DNA from: Dromaius novaehollandiae
Taxonomy: Eukaryota; Chordata; Aves; Casuariiformes; Dromaiidae
Reading direction: 5' to 3'
Length of the DNA stretch: 64,000 nt
NCBI RefSeq assembly: GCF_036370855.1
Contig: NC_088117.1
Location: 3,472,001 to 3,536,000, forward strand
In this document: piece after piece, positions 50,130-63,263 of the stretch
Layout: the number at the start of each line of letters is the position of its first letter
How positions within the stretch are numbered: position 1 is the first letter of the stretch
Position numbers and translations under genes: made by a program
The notes under the pieces: generated by a model
The model's database searches: none
What the model was told of the DNA's origin: nothing
Seen by the model: the letters and a program-made list of their open reading frames with translations, nothing else

Positions 50130-50310
50130 ATCCTGTTTAATAGCCTCGATTAATTTTTTTCTTATGAATTTGTCTAATCACCTTTTGCAGCTATGTAAGC
50201 TTTTGGTGTAAACAATCTCTTGTAATAATGACCTCCATGGTTTAACCATAGCTATGTGGAAAAAGAGCTCCTACCATTTGGTTTGATGATTTCCACTGAG
50301 TCCCTCAGTT
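50130..50310 (-). mobile_element. CR1 LINE fragment
   Basis: Antisense CR1: TATGAATTTGTCTAATCACC, GACCTCCATGGTTTAACCAT and GTGGAAAAAGAGCTCCTACC follow in the order of a CR1 3' region. Diverged. Confidence 0.65.
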
Positions 50311-53300
50311 CAAAAGGAGGCTGTGGGCCTGTTACTTCAAAGCTTGCACTCAAAAGAGGTTTAAGCATTGTCAGTGATTACTGTGAAACAGAATATAATG
50401 CTAAAACAGGTTCATCATTAACTGGCACCATTCAATTTGTATCTTCTTCATGTTTGAAACCAGTGAACTTTGAACACTTTTCCCATAACATTTCCCTTGT
50501 CCAGTTCCACAGCTTCACTGCTGTACATTGTCCAGAGATAAACACTACAGGCGTCACCTTCATTCATGCAGGACAGCTACTCCTCAGAGACAATTTCGAC
50601 AGAGAAGTGATGACTAATTCAATCATGAGGTGGGCATATGGTGACACCCCCTGCTGTGAACAAAAATAAGCTTTCTTTCACACAAAAGTTGATTTTATCA
50701 TTCCTCTGTCTTTCTCAGAGCCTCCTCTACTTCATTGTCAGGGCAGTCCTTTTCCTTTTTGGGATTATTCTCCCCCTGGTTTCCAAAAGATCCTTCTTCC
50801 AAGTCACCTGTGCACGTGCTGCTGCTCATCTCCCTGCTTAGAAGCCTTCTTCCAGTAATGCCAATGCTTCTTAAATTACTGCTAAGAGCTGCTTTCACAT
50901 CTCACACAGAGAGAGCATCCATTCTGCAGTGTCTTGCATCGGTGTCCACATCATAGGTCTCCTTGTCAAGTTTCAAGACAAGCCCACTTCCTACCTACTA
51001 GTTGGGTAAAAATGGTATTAGTGATTTCCTAAGGCTAAGGTGCTGTCCAGCAAGCCTCCCTCTTGTGACTAAACCCTGTCATTACACACTCTGGGGAGTA
51101 GGAGCTTGTTTTCAGTGTTTTTCTGACTTGAACAGGAGTCCTGAAAGTACTCTACTGCAAGAAGTCTCTCTGAATGTCTGATGTAGAAGGGCATAGTGGA
51201 AACCGGGTCAAGCCTGCATAGTCTCTACTGTGTGCTAGTAGACATTGCAGAAATTGGGCGTGCTACACTTGCAAAACACCAAAACGCTGATTTTTCTGGA
51301 TTTGATGGCATTATGAAAGGACTTTTTGGAGAGAGCTGTGGCAAATATTGGGGTTTTACTGATCCCAGGTTTCAGTCAGGTTCGTTCTATTGATAGCATT
51401 TTCATCTACTTCCGTGTGTTCTGAATTAGCTCGTGAAGTAGGAGTGATAGTCCACGAGGTAGGATATAAACATCATATGGCTTCCTGTTTCTCTGGAAGA
51501 TATTCAGATACATGATCAGAGGCATGGTATAAGAACAAAATAAAAAATATACTGATAGATCTCTAAATCCAGCCATCCTAAAAGTCATTCCTCTCATGTC
51601 CTGCTGGATTTGCTCCACCAGTTGGTGTGTGTTTCAAGTGATTTCACTATTATTTATAATAACAGCCCCAAACAGTTTCATGAGTTCAAGTACTGCAGTA
51701 CTTGGTGCGGTACATTGATTCTACACTTTGTATTTCAGAGACCTTCCCTTGACCACTGAACTGGAAATCTTCATAGACAGGACAATATCTGGAAGAGAGA
51801 AAGAGTTACAGTCAGTGCATTACCAGTGGGAAGCTGAAGCTTACCCATTATGGCAAATTTTGCAAAGTTCTGGAGGCACACAGTTCTCCTTGACCTTCTC
51901 ATGACTCACCAAGATCACCTAGGAAGTCCGTGACAGTGCTTTGGAGTGACTCCAGCTCGAAATCCCAGTACAGTGGTGCATCTGTAAGTGTTCTGTGAAA
52001 TACCTGTATCTCAAAAGTAGCACTTCATCTACAGGCAAGTAGTGAGAGGAAAGTTAGGACTCAGCTTAGGATGCTCTCTTATGACCCCAGGGGGTTTGAT
52101 GCCTCAGAACAGGGAGAAAAAACCCAGCTCTGCTCCTGTGGTGGTGGCTTTGGCACTGCAGAGCTGTGCTGCAGGCAATGTACCGTTATTTCTCTCCATT
52201 TGTATGGGAATTCATTGGCTGCCCATAGAGGTCCATAAAAGTCGCTCACAACCGAAGACCGAGAACAACTCAAAAAACTATGCAAAAAAAATCTGTAAAA
52301 GGGGCCTGGTGGTGCAGTCTGGTTGGGATGTACTGGCTGGGAACCATGACACTTTGGAAATGGTATAAACTGGAAGAAAGACAAGGTGTCAATATACTAC
52401 TACAAACATGCTGATATGAAATTTAGGCCAGTCTAGACAGCAGCAGGTCAGCTAACCTGTTGTGTTTCTGGAACTAAAATAGATAAACTTCTCTCTGATG
52501 TCAGTTTTTATGTCAAATACTTTTGATTTCTTTCTTACTGATACTTGCTGACAGCCACAGAACTGCAATTACGTGTGAACAGACATTATCTGCTAGAAGA
52601 TCTTCTTCACAGTTTACCCCGGAGTGAGAAAGGAAGGAGCTATGCATAAAAACACTAGATTTGTGAACAGTTAGAAAATCCTCAATATTAATCGTTTCCA
52701 CAGTAAAATACTGCATTGTTACCAAAGGGTTTCAAACATCTTTGTTTCAAAGCAAATGAGCTGATCTAAAAATCTCCTTTAAGTAGATTTCTGCTGTACA
52801 GGTAATCTGGGGATTAGTTCTGCAAACTTGTACAGTACTGACACGAAGGAGCTGCTTCTGTAGAGAGCTGGGAGAAAAGAATGTGTCTTCCTAGGTTCCC
52901 AATTTTGTTACTTTTTTACCTTTTTATGACTAAAAACATACTTAAAGGCTTTTAGAGTACAACCCAGCTCAACATTTAACAAGTATATCTGTAAGTGCTT
53001 TTTTTTCCTGTCGGATAGGAAGAGAATTAAATGTATCTGCAATGCTACATATTCCCTCCAAGACCCATACACCTGGGAATGCTGGCCCCTGGGGGACTGC
53101 AGCTTGGGATGGGCAGCACAGCCATTATATGAGAACAAATGTGCCTACCCCCTTCTGATACCACCTGTATGCCTGCAGTAGGCCTGCAGCAGAAGACTAA
53201 GCAGAAAGCAGCAGTGGCAGTATTTGAAAGAGTGATGGGAAAAGAGGGAGCAGAGCTGCTACCTGTGATGAGTGGACCACTAGGGGAAAGGAATTCTAGC

Positions 53301-55876
53301 TGTCAAAACGTCTCACTGTGTCTTTGCTAAGAAGAGCAACAGATTGTCTTTCAGCTCAAGAGTTTAGGATCTGTTCTAAACTAAGCAGATGTGGGTCGTG
53401 TTCACATCTCAGAGCAGTAGCTTGATGTGGAATGGTGGCTGCAAGTGTCACGGATTTAATGGGGCAAGTTATGGCTATCCATGTGTGCTGTCACTGTGTG
53501 AGGCAAGAGTGAAGTGTCAGGAACATGTGCTGAGCTTCTCGCCCCATTGCTCATTTGTTACCTGAGCAAATCCCAGAGTTTCTGAACAAGAGTTTGGAGA
53601 AGTTACACCCAGCATCCCTTCTCTTGGACCCTGGGATCTAGTATCCAAAATCAAGGCGATACAATGACTGAGCCAGCCAGAACACCTGGAGTCCTGGTGC
53701 TCCTGGCATCTCACTGGCTTATTTCCACTTCTGACAGTGGTAGGATCCTTCTCAGTGTGGAATCCCACAGGTCTCCTATGTGCTGACAGATCCCAGAGCC
53801 AGCGCCCTGTTTAATGATAGCATTTCCAGATGTGGGAGGAATTAAAGTCTCAGGAATTTTCCTGATACCACTGACTCCCTGACAACCTCAGGCTTTTTCT
53901 ATGCAGGCCTGCCTGAATGCCTCCTGCCTTCTTCAGACAGTTCAAGTAAAGAACACATCAAAGATGCTGACATGTCTCATTAACTGGATACCAACAGACA
54001 TTATCTGAAGTCATTTGCTGCCTGCCTACCAGTGGGAAGAGACTGCCTTCAGGGAGTCTCACTGTGTACCCCAAAAGTACACAGCATAACAGCTCTTGAG
54101 TAAACAGAGGCAAAATGAGCATCCCCCATCCTCCTCACTGAAACACTTTGTATTCACAGTAAAACCCCCACTTTGATCCCTCGCCAAGAATAACATAGAC
54201 AGGCTATTAAAATATCTTTTTAATAACATGATATAATTAAAAATATCTAATGTGCAACTCAAATTAATATGAAGCTTGTTTAAATCTGCTTCCGCACCCC
54301 TCCAAACTTGACTGACAAGTTCCAAATCTTCATTAAATGGCTTGAAAATTTATGAGTACACCCACCAAAATTATGAATGGGAGTTCCTGTACGTAAGTTA
54401 GGAGCACAAAGGATTAATAACCAGGTTTGAATGTATTTGGGCACCATGATAGCTTTAAAGATCCTACAAGGCACATCACTGCATCTATAAGCAATTAAAC
54501 ATGGTTAAAGTAGTCTGAAATGAGTTGGAGGCACTCATCCCTTCGGCTTTTAACAGAGCTTATGTATTTAAGTCACTCAAACTATCTGAGAAATGAACTC
54601 TAAATTCTTTAGTAAGCATTTAAAAAAAGTATTCATCAGAATCTGTCCCTTTTCTTCACAATAACACTGGGAACTTGTACTGCACCTCATGTGTTAGATG
54701 AGCAGAGCAGACCAGAGGAGCTAGAATGACTGCTAAGTCTCAGAGGAATCCTGAGTATTGGATTATAAGGTAACTTTGGTCACAGTCTAACACAGAAGTC
54801 ATTGCACTGACAACTGGGAAATTCACCTTCTGTTCTTGGGTCTGCTGTTCTCTAAAGGGCAGTATTAGACGAAATACTTCACCTTCCAGAGTCAGCATGA
54901 CAGGCAGTTTAGTGCAACTGAATGAACTGGTGAACCTCAGCCAAGCGTGTCCCCAGATTTAGCAAATATGAGATAAAATGCGTTAATTTGACCCCTGATA
55001 AAAGAGTTTAAGTTGACAAGTGTAATCTGGAGTTACCACGGCTTAGCTGAGAGACAGGAGCTCAGTTGTGTATCTTTGCCTTTTGTTTCTCCTTTGGTGC
55101 TCGGCGCATTTTCTGCAGTTGCGGAGCAGAGATACTTAATACACACTTTCAGAGTTGCTGCCACAGGAAGGTGTTGATCTCCACCAGGGCCTCTGCATGC
55201 TACTGTAACACTGATAACGCTGATAGCAGTACCATTACCACCAAACAAGGACCGTTGCTTTTGGAGGATTATCACTCAGTAGGAGCATTCCCTGGAAGGG
55301 AGGCTGGCATGCATACTGTCACTACGATGGAAAAACAGATCAGCAGCAGCAGGAAAAAAGTATTTGCTTTTTTTCTCTAGAACAGGGAAGCAAGTTAGCT
55401 GTTATATGCTGATTGTATTTTAAGGCAGTTTCAATCTTCATTACTGGAGACATTGCAGGAATCTTCTCTTTTGTAGTCAGAGGAGAGACAGAGCACCTTT
55501 TCCAGAAAAGATCTCTCTTGACTGGATAAGATTATTCAATATTAACTCTACAGTAGTGCTTATGGCCTGTTCAAGGGTATGGTTCCATTGTGTGAACACT
55601 AGTAATCTTAGTTGCAGCCCAAGCAAGATCTGTGCAAGCTGATCATTTGGAGAACGTATAGCTTGCCACCCACTGGGAATCTCAGGCTTCCTACAGAGCA
55701 AGATCTCTTGTCTCTACCTACAGTAGTGCAAGTGCTAGCAGGTTGAAATAAGGCACTGAGGTTCTGAAGTCTTGTAGGAAAATCCCTTGCATCTTCCACT
55801 GAGGTACACCTGTGTGTTTTCTATTTGTACGTTGTTAACTGCCCTCTCACAAGAGCATCCAGTCCTGGAATAACAG

Positions 55877-56107
55877 TCAGTTGTCATCAAAAACACTGCT
55901 GTTCCTGTTACTGAAGCTGTTTTCCTTGACCATCACTCGGTATGAAATGCGCATGAAAGAGCCAGTGAGCAGCACAACAAAGAGGATGAGGAGCAAAGAC
56001 CAGACCCCTGGTTCAATCCCCTTGAGGAAGCTTGGGTTGTCCTGGGGGATGGTGTTGGTCAGACTCAGCAGGTACCCAAGAGTCCAGCCAGATGATATGT
56101 CACCAAT
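55877..56107 (-). CDS. NTPDase-like exon, C-terminal transmembrane helix and stop
   Basis: 231 bp. It encodes SGWTLGYLLSLTNTIPQDNP, a hydrophobic helix (VWSLLLILFVVLLTGSF) and a 25-residue polar cytosolic tail ending SSVFDDN. Stop TGA at 55877-55879. Confidence 0.9.
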   Translation of the reverse strand: MGDISSGWTLGYLLSLTNTIPQDNPSFLKGIEPGVWSLLLILFVVLLTGSFMRISYRVMVKENSFSNRNSSVFDDN

Positions 56108-59100
56108 CTATTGAAATAAAAAGGAGGAGAGGTCAGAAAAGAAGCAGACAGTGGAGCCTAAGTCTGGACCCCAGCTGTGTTTCTGTGCACAGGCCTAAAG
56201 CCTAACATAGTTAATTTGAGATTGATCCAAGGATTAGGCTTGAAATCTCAAGAGAGCAGGCTCTCCCACTGTCAGGGTCCTGAGCACACTAACAGGCCTT
56301 AATTGCCCTGACTAGCTTCACCTGGGGCCTCCACCCATGCACCCTCTGCCCCTTGGCCAGGGAGCTCCATTTATGCTCAGGCCTGGGCAGTCAGATCTTC
56401 TTTGGGCTATGCTGTAGATGCACCTGCACCTGCACCTGCACTTCTTCTAGGGTCTCAGCTTACTGTTTTTCCTGAATATGTTGTTGGTAGCTTTGCCTCT
56501 GTCCCTGTCTCCTGAATGGACCTCAGATCAATGTTGTAAGTAGTTTATCTCTGGCTGTTCCTGAGTGGACTCCTTGGGTGGACCCTGAACCTGACTCTTA
56601 CCTTGCCTTCTATGGATAGTAGATAGAACCAGTATTACCAGTGTGGCCATATTCAGAAAGTATGGGACTGTGCCTTTGTCAGTGAGCGGAGAGGAAGTTT
56701 GGGAACAGGCTTTCTTTGCTTTTGTGAAGGAAAAGAGTTAAAAAGACCTGCATCAAATCCCCCTTTCCTTAGGGGTTCCAGATCTTGAAGCCAGTTTTAG
56801 TGCTGCCTCCTCCAGTTACAAACTCTCACTGGTATGAAGTTGATTGCAGAGAGACAGAGTAGGATTTCTTGGCTCAGGAAATAATATCAGCCTTCTGTCC
56901 TTAGCATTAAGTAGTAAGTAAGCTATCTTTTCCCTACCTTTGGTCACAAACTTTTAAAGATGATATTGCTTTCAAATGAGATTTTTGACCCATCTGTTTT
57001 TCAGTGGAGACAAGTAGGATCTTTATCTCTTTGACATTAGCTTCTTGATCATTAGAACTGTAAATTTATTTTATGACAATATCTTGCTGGAGAAACCCAG
57101 TTGCTTAGGGCTTGGGGGGGGACAGTCTGGCTTTTCTCAAACCACCCTCCCTCACAAGAATACAACACCAAAGGTAACTGACCTTCTCCTGGAACTCAGT
57201 CCGAACAGAGCTGTGAAAGTCAAACGTGTATCCCTCTGTACTCAGATGAAAGATGAGGGTGGACGCAGCACAGTAATCAACAAGTGTATCCAGACTTGTC
57301 TGAGATTCCTTGACTAGCTGGTGTCATTTCCAAAAGAAGATGGAAGGGAAAGAAAAAAAAATCAGCAGCTTAATTTCAGGCCTGATTAAAACCCATCATG
57401 TCCTGCTCTGGGACTGACTGCAGGGCTGGAGGAGAAGCGTTTGTGTGTCCTGTGCAGACTGAGGCTGTGCTTCCCCACATCCACTGGGCTGTTGTCTGAG
57501 AGTCACCATCACCTCTCAGTGTCTTTGTTCCCATCTCATTAAAAGATCAGGCAGTTCCAGGAGCAGCAGAACTGACAACCCACTCTCCTACAGTTGTCCT
57601 GCAGGTGAACTCCTTGGTATGATTCTCTGCTCTCTAATTAGGTTGAGCTGATGCTGCAACCTTTATCTCATCAGGAACACTAAGATCTTTCTCTTCTATC
57701 CAGAAAAGAAAGCTTTAGGCCTTGCTACCCCATTATCAAACCCTGTAGAGAATGGCCAATTTGGATGTTACTGTGGAAGGGATAGTCAGTGTAAGCTCAA
57801 ATGAGGGTGACTTCATAAGTTGCCAAGCTAGGAAAAGAACTTCCATTTCCCCCATCGTTCAGTCTCCATGGGCCCAAGTGAAATGGGAGAATCCCTAGAC
57901 CCTGAGCAGATGCGTTCCTTGCACATAGGAAGAATAAGGTGATGTATAAGCCAGACTAGGCAGGCTGCTTCTCTGTCCCTAATATGCAGTAAAAAGTACT
58001 TGTGGCTTTTCATTTAATTGAGTCCAGGTGTTAGCAACAGCTGGGATTTGAGAGGAAGGGAAATAAGTAGAGCCTGTTTCCTCAAAGTTTAAAAAAAAAA
58101 AAAAAATCCAAATTTTTCCCCTGAGGGGATTAGTAATTTACAGCTCTGTCAGCTGGAGCCACATGACCTTTTACAACTAGACTGTTTGTTGCTTTGCTTT
58201 ATCCCTGCACACTAAGTTATTTCATATTTACCTCTTCGACAGACATTCCACAAAGCTTGTTGACTGCCTGACTCAAATCAGGAGAGGGTACACTCTCTCT
58301 CAGGAAGTCCAGGGCCTCAGAAATCACCTACAACAGCAGCAGAAATAATCATCAGGTTGGACTGCACTTGGCATGCTTCCACACAGTGTGTAAGGGAATG
58401 TAAGTGGCAATAGCCATGGGGCATGTTTCCAGGATGTCCTTTCTATGGGTGTTTGGTGGTTACAGTGCTTCTGATGGGTACTGGGAAAACAAGCAGGATC
58501 AGTTCCCATCTGAAGGTGGAAACTGGACTGTTTCTTGCTTGAATACAGCAGCCTTCCTGGCCCTGTCTGGATGTTAAGTAGGCTAGTCCTTATGCTCCTT
58601 AGTACTATATCCTTGGGATGCTCTTGGCAACAGAAAATTGTGATTTCTGTAATTCCTTCCTCTGCATCCCTTCTGTGAAACATGCAGTGTGCTCTAGGAT
58701 CTTGAGCTGGTCCTGACTTAACATCCCAATGACTTTGAACACTAGATCCATCCTTTCATATATAAGGACACTTGTGGTAGAACATCCTCAGATGTTTGCT
58801 CAGAAAGGGGCAGAGGGTCTTTAGCTTCACCACAGACTTGGCATGGGAAGAGATGCTCAGTGCAGGACTCCTGCCTGCTGTGATGCTGCTGGCTCACGTG
58901 AGCTCCATTATGGCTCTGCATGCCCCAAACCTTATCTCACAGACAGACATTGCTGACACATGGGATCAGAGTGTCCTACCACAGTTATTGGTGGGAAACC
59001 TGGGGTGCCCATTTGAACAGTTGTGTGCTGAGGGGGGAGAAGGCAGGACTGCATGTCTACAGCAGTAGCACTGTGTATTCAGCACTAGCCAGAGCACTGG

Positions 59101-62100
59101 CACTTCTGGCTAGCAGAGGGTACAGCTTGGCTGGTCCCACTACACTTATGAATGACCAAACTGGTCCAGTTTCATGAGCTTTTCATGCCAATTCCTTATC
59201 CCAGTGAGAACCCACCAGAAACCTGGTCCAGGGGGGCTTGAAAACACTGCTGAGAGAATGCTTGAAGAAGCTGCAGGAAGAAGAGGAGTTGAGCAGCCTT
59301 TGCATAAGCCTCCTGCAGGCAGTAGAATTGCTGGAGCCGGTGATGTTGAACATGTCTTCAGGGCTGGGGATGTCCAATGTGTCACTGCTGATAGCACAAG
59401 GCCCAGCGTGCACTGAATGCCATTGCACCTCCTGGGAGTAGGTGAGGGGCCAGCAAGGGTTAGATATAGTTTTCACATTTCTCTGATCCTAGAGGGACAT
59501 AATAAAATGGAGACAGGTGGCAAGAGAGGAGACCCAAGAGAGATCTGCCCAAGGCTTTATAAAAGAAAATGAAATATAGCACAATGAAAAAACAGGTTTC
59601 TTTTTTTTGTTTGTTTGCTTTCTTCCTGACATGACAATGTCATGATTGAGCAGGCAGGTTGTAAAAGGTTTGCAAAAACCTTATCTAAACTGTTCAACTG
59701 TAAGGCCTAGACCTCTGGGGCAGCATGGTCCCAGCTCCCACTGTGTTCAGGGCAGGCTGCAAGGACTGGGCCTGCTGTTGGAGGATGAGAAGTCGCAGCC
59801 TGTAGGAGTCCTGGCCCTGTCTGATTCCCTGTCAGGCCAGAAATACAATTTCAATGTAGAGGCTGTTCTGGTCTGCCTTCCAGACAGACATTCAATTCCT
59901 GTTTTGTCTATATTCACAAGTCTGGTCACTGAATTTCTGGGGAATTCAGTGTTTTGTGATGCTTCAGTCCTCATGCTCCCTGGTAGCTATGGTGACCCAG
60001 GTGGCATGCAGCTTCCTAATCCTCTCTTCCTGAGTAGCTCTTTGCCCACGGAGCCACGCAGGTTGGAGGAAACCCCCCAAGAATTAGCATTTCTCATCCC
60101 TAGGGATTCCCTGTAATATAATTGTGAAGTGGTTCTCCATGCGAGTCTCAGATAGGGGGCTGTTCCCTAGAGAAAGGTGTGGTTGGAGCAGGTTTATGGG
60201 GAGGCAAGTGGGAGGGGGGGTGAATTCATTTATGAGTTCATTTTTGAAAAATTCAGTTTTGGTGGGGACCAAAATGATTCATGACTTCGCATCAGATCCA
60301 GCCAACCCTCTATGCCCCCCCCCACCCTCCCCCAAACAAAAAAGGTTGGAAGAATTGAAACACTTGCATATTTTCAAAATGAAATATTACTGCTTTAAAG
60401 ACTGTCTCAAAGTTAAAGTTGGCAAAGGACAGAAATACCCCAAACCAGGTCCCAGCTGGTTCCCAGGTCCTGCTGTTTAGGCTTCCCTTGTAGAATGGAG
60501 GAGCAGTTCAGAGGAGCCAAGGGAAGTGTTTGCCTCTCTCTGCTATGAAGGTGGTCTTAGCACCTCTGGAGACCAATTTTATGCTCATATGCATTAAGTA
60601 GTGAGCCAAATAGAGCCTGCAAATAAGAAACTGGAATGGGTGCCTTTGTGTCTGCTTAGAGGACATCGATTCAGGCATGGAGAGCATCTGATGCACTGGT
60701 CTTTTAGGTGCATACAAACACCCTCAATTAAAGATGGTCACTGTTTCACCTATTACCAGCTACACCAACTCTTGCCTTATGCTACTGTCATTTGGTGCAG
60801 GGGGTGGACATTGTATCCAGGAAACCTGCAGATGCCAGCAGCAGATACTCACTTGTATGAGCATGGAGAGCAGCCTGCTGCGGAGCTGGTCTGTGCCATG
60901 GCAGGGGCACTGCTGAGTGTATACCTTATGTGTTTGTCCATACAGCTGCAGCCTCACTCCTTCTGGTGCCCGGTTCTTTTCTTCCATCTTGGAAGTGAGC
61001 TGTGCTGAGGTTCCTCCCAAGGACAGAACTCCTGCCATCCCCTTTGTGGAGGAGACCAGCTGTCCTCGCCAGTCGTACTGACCCAAAGAGAAACAGAGAG
61101 GTCAGTTCTTAAGACTTTTGTATCTGACTGTGACTCAGATGCAGGTCATGGTCAGATACAGGCATTACTGCACAGAGAGAGAAAGCAGCTTTCTGGTGCA
61201 GTACAGTCCAACTTCTATTTCCCCACAGGGCACAAGGATGCTGAACTGGTGGCTTTGGAGGGAGCAGAGGAGAGCCACTGTATAAGCACTGCCATCTGTG
61301 CAGAGAGCTTCCCACAGCCAGTGAGAGCAAACAGTACAGAGTTCACCACCTCAGTGGGCTGTTCAAGGCAGTGGTCTCTGCAGGTAGGAACAGGGGAAAG
61401 ATGAGAGGATGGGGGGAGTGGGAGGGAGGTTGCCAGGTGCGTAGATACGGGCTTCAGGTGCTGCCTTAATGCCAAAGTGATCCTTCTGTCAGAAGAATCC
61501 TGTGGTTTCATCTCCCACAGTCTTGCAGAACTGATTTTGGCAATGCTGAAGTTAGCAGTAGAGGCAGGAAAGTTTATCTTACTGCAGATGTAAATACTCT
61601 GTGCCTGGACTGGGGGGTTTGTGCTGTTGCCAGTGGTGGTAGTAGTTGCCTGACTGATGCACACTTGCTGCTTGTTCTCAAAACTGCTTTTTAATCCCCT
61701 GCTATGGAGTAACTCAGCTGCTGCTGTCTAACCCTCCTTTATTTGGCACTTTGAGACCTCACTGAGACCTTTTGGCTTGAGAAACTGTGGATGGAGCAAA
61801 GAAAATGAAATGTATTCTTTTTCTTAAGTGAGCTCTTTCTGAATACTGACCAGGCACCCTATGCTGGGGATACTGTCTCACCACTGCCTCAACGAGAGGA
61901 ACGTTTGAGGGCTTTTGCTTTGGCAGCAAAGGACTCATGTCCACCATTCACAGGACGTCTCCTGGGACAGCTGGACTCAGGTGACAGTCTCATGGCATCC
62001 CTGCAGACATAGCAGCAATGCCTGTTACACAGTGGTTCTGAGCTAGAACCAAAGGGGCTTGGGGCAATGGAGTTCTTGCTTTAAGCACCAGGGCTAGGCT

Positions 62101-62571
62101 ATGTAAAGTTATCTGTGTTTGAATGTCCCAGATATGTTGTCCAGAAAACCTCAGATCAGTTACAGCAACAGCATGACCATATCCTGTGTTAGAGGTTTGG
62201 TACTTCAACCGGGTTTTAACCATGTAGTCTCATGTCCACCAGCCAGCTGGTGTTTGATATAACCTGCCTTCTTTGAAAGTCAGTGGAAGCTCTGCTTAAG
62301 CGTTGTTCAAAGCGCAGAGCTATAAAATCCCTCTGCATGTCGCTGTTGTTGGTTGATAATGGGAGTCCCTCAGCTCAGCTCTGTACTCCCCAGGGAAGGA
62401 TTCCCCTTTACCTTGATGAAGTTCTCCAGAACGTAATTAACAGCAGCCCACTTGAATGCTTCCTCGTCCAGGCTGGACAGGATTTGCGCCCCCTGAAAGT
62501 CAAAGGGGGATGACTTCAGGGCTACAGTCAGGGCCGCAAGGAGAGCATCAGAGAGGGTGGGATGGGTGAGG
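55877..62571 (-). CDS. NTPDase-family (ENTPD2-like) protein, 3' part, with eroded catalytic motifs
   Basis: Six exons in consistent phase give 372 residues plus stop; the N-terminal exons (ACR1, ACR2) lie right of the window or are unrecognised. NTPDases are membrane ecto-enzymes that hydrolyse extracellular nucleotides. By eye the best match is ENTPD2: SSPFDFQGAQIL, YVLENFIKYDWRG, LYGQTHKVYT, NPCWPLTY, the VFKPP segment and GWTLGYLLSLTN, then a C-terminal transmembrane helix. Conserved cysteines remain (NPC, GPC, DYC). Three signature spots are off: ACR4 reads VLSLGGTSAQ instead of (M/L)DLGGASTQ, losing the aspartate; ACR5 reads SSVFKPP where ENTPD2 has NGVFQPP; and the GQEEG motif reads SLDEEAFKW. 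With no stop or frameshift it looks like an expressed, possibly inactive paralogue. ENTPD8 is the alternative family label. Confidence 0.85.
57183..57317 (-). CDS. NTPDase-like exon with DYC
   Basis: 135 bp, phase 0 to 0. It encodes LDTLVDYCAASTLIFHLSTE, GYTFDFHSS and TEFQEK, matching the ENTPD block around ADYC and GYGF. Confidence 0.9.
58232..58327 (-). CDS. NTPDase-like exon, weakly conserved
   Basis: 96 bp, phase 0 to 0. It encodes ISEALDFLRESVPSPDLSQA and CGMSVEE. It sits where ENTPDs have the FSAFFY stretch and the CNQTW-type block, but similarity is low. Confidence 0.75.
59216..59488 (-). CDS. NTPDase-like exon with degenerate ACR5
   Basis: 273 bp, phase 0 to 0. It encodes NPCWPLTYSQEV, AGPC, NITGSSNSTACRRLMQRLL and SSVFKPPW. 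It corresponds to ENTPD2 from HPCWP to VFQPP. Confidence 0.88.
60853..61077 (-). CDS. NTPDase-like exon with degenerate ACR4
   Basis: 225 bp, phase 0 to 0. It encodes YDWRGQLVSSTKG, VLSLGGTSAQLTSK and LYGQTHKVYTQQC. The ACR4 aspartate position holds serine. Confidence 0.9.
62412..62571 (-). CDS. NTPDase-like exon with the GAQIL block
   Basis: 160 bp, entering in phase 2 and leaving in phase 0. It encodes LSDALLAALTVALKSSPFDF, QGAQILSSLDEEAFKW and NYVLENFIK. Confidence 0.9.
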
Positions 62572-63235
62572 CTAGACAGAAAAGGAAAAGAAACACATTT
62601 ATTGTTACAGGGTCCCACCAGGAGCAGCCTGCAGTGGGTGCAGCAGCAGGACTTCTGCTATGTTCCCCACTTTGGGTAAGAGTACAGCGAGACGCAATGA
62701 AAATTCTGCTCCCACTGCCTCTTCCCACTCCCCTCACACAGCGCTGGGGGCAAGCACAGCCTGGGCAACAAAAATCTGTAAGGGTGATTGAGCAGCTGGG
62801 CTGCCATTTGGGAATTTGGGAGCCTTGAGTACAGATCCCTCTGCCACTGCAGGATCCTGTGGCCCCGCCCCACTGATCCGGCCCCTCCAGATGTTATTTT
62901 TCCCCACTGTCTAACAGGAGATGGAGAGGTCCTGGTAATAAGGTAAGTGAGAACAGGGTCCAAAGAAGTCTGTGTGATAAAGTGGAGCTTCCCACCACAG
63001 CTCCCAGCCTGCTGACAAGAACCACCACTGCAAACCCATGCAGGTTGTCACATAAACTGAAAACACTTCAGCTTCCAAACTGACAGATGTTGTCCCAAGC
63101 CCTAGTTGTGAAGGAGACTTTACACAGATTGGTAGCAGTAGCAAGCCTGTCATCCTCATGGCTGTCTGGGGGGATGGTATGGACACAGCTGTGCTGTACT
63201 CCCCCTGTGTGCACAGGGAACTGAGGAAGGTTTAC

Positions 63236-63263
63236 CTGACCAGTGGATTGGGGATGAAACGCG
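63236..63263 (-). CDS. Candidate 28-bp exon of the NTPDase-like gene
   Basis: Flanked by a ctgttctgcag acceptor and a GTAAAC donor. Read in phase it gives RFIPNPLV and joins to SLTHP of the next exon, like ENTPD2's LLNLTNP. Too short to be certain. Confidence 0.3.

Larger units (their letters stand above)
46260..55870. other. Intergenic region, no gene recognised
   Basis: About 9.6 kb between TUBB4B and the NTPDase-like gene. It contains a minisatellite-like stretch and a CR1 fragment, listed separately. Other open frames, such as 50256-50669, do not resemble known proteins. The stretch from about 50.3 to 54 kb may hold unidentified old repeats. Confidence 0.5.

Noticed and set aside
50256-50669. 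137-codon plus-strand frame in the intergenic region
   Set aside because: It starts inside a CR1 fragment, has no recognisable domain and no promoter or splice context.
55877-62571. Calling the NTPDase-like gene a pseudogene
   Set aside because: All six exons keep phase, splice sites and open frame; only catalytic motifs are altered, so I describe it as a possible pseudoenzyme.
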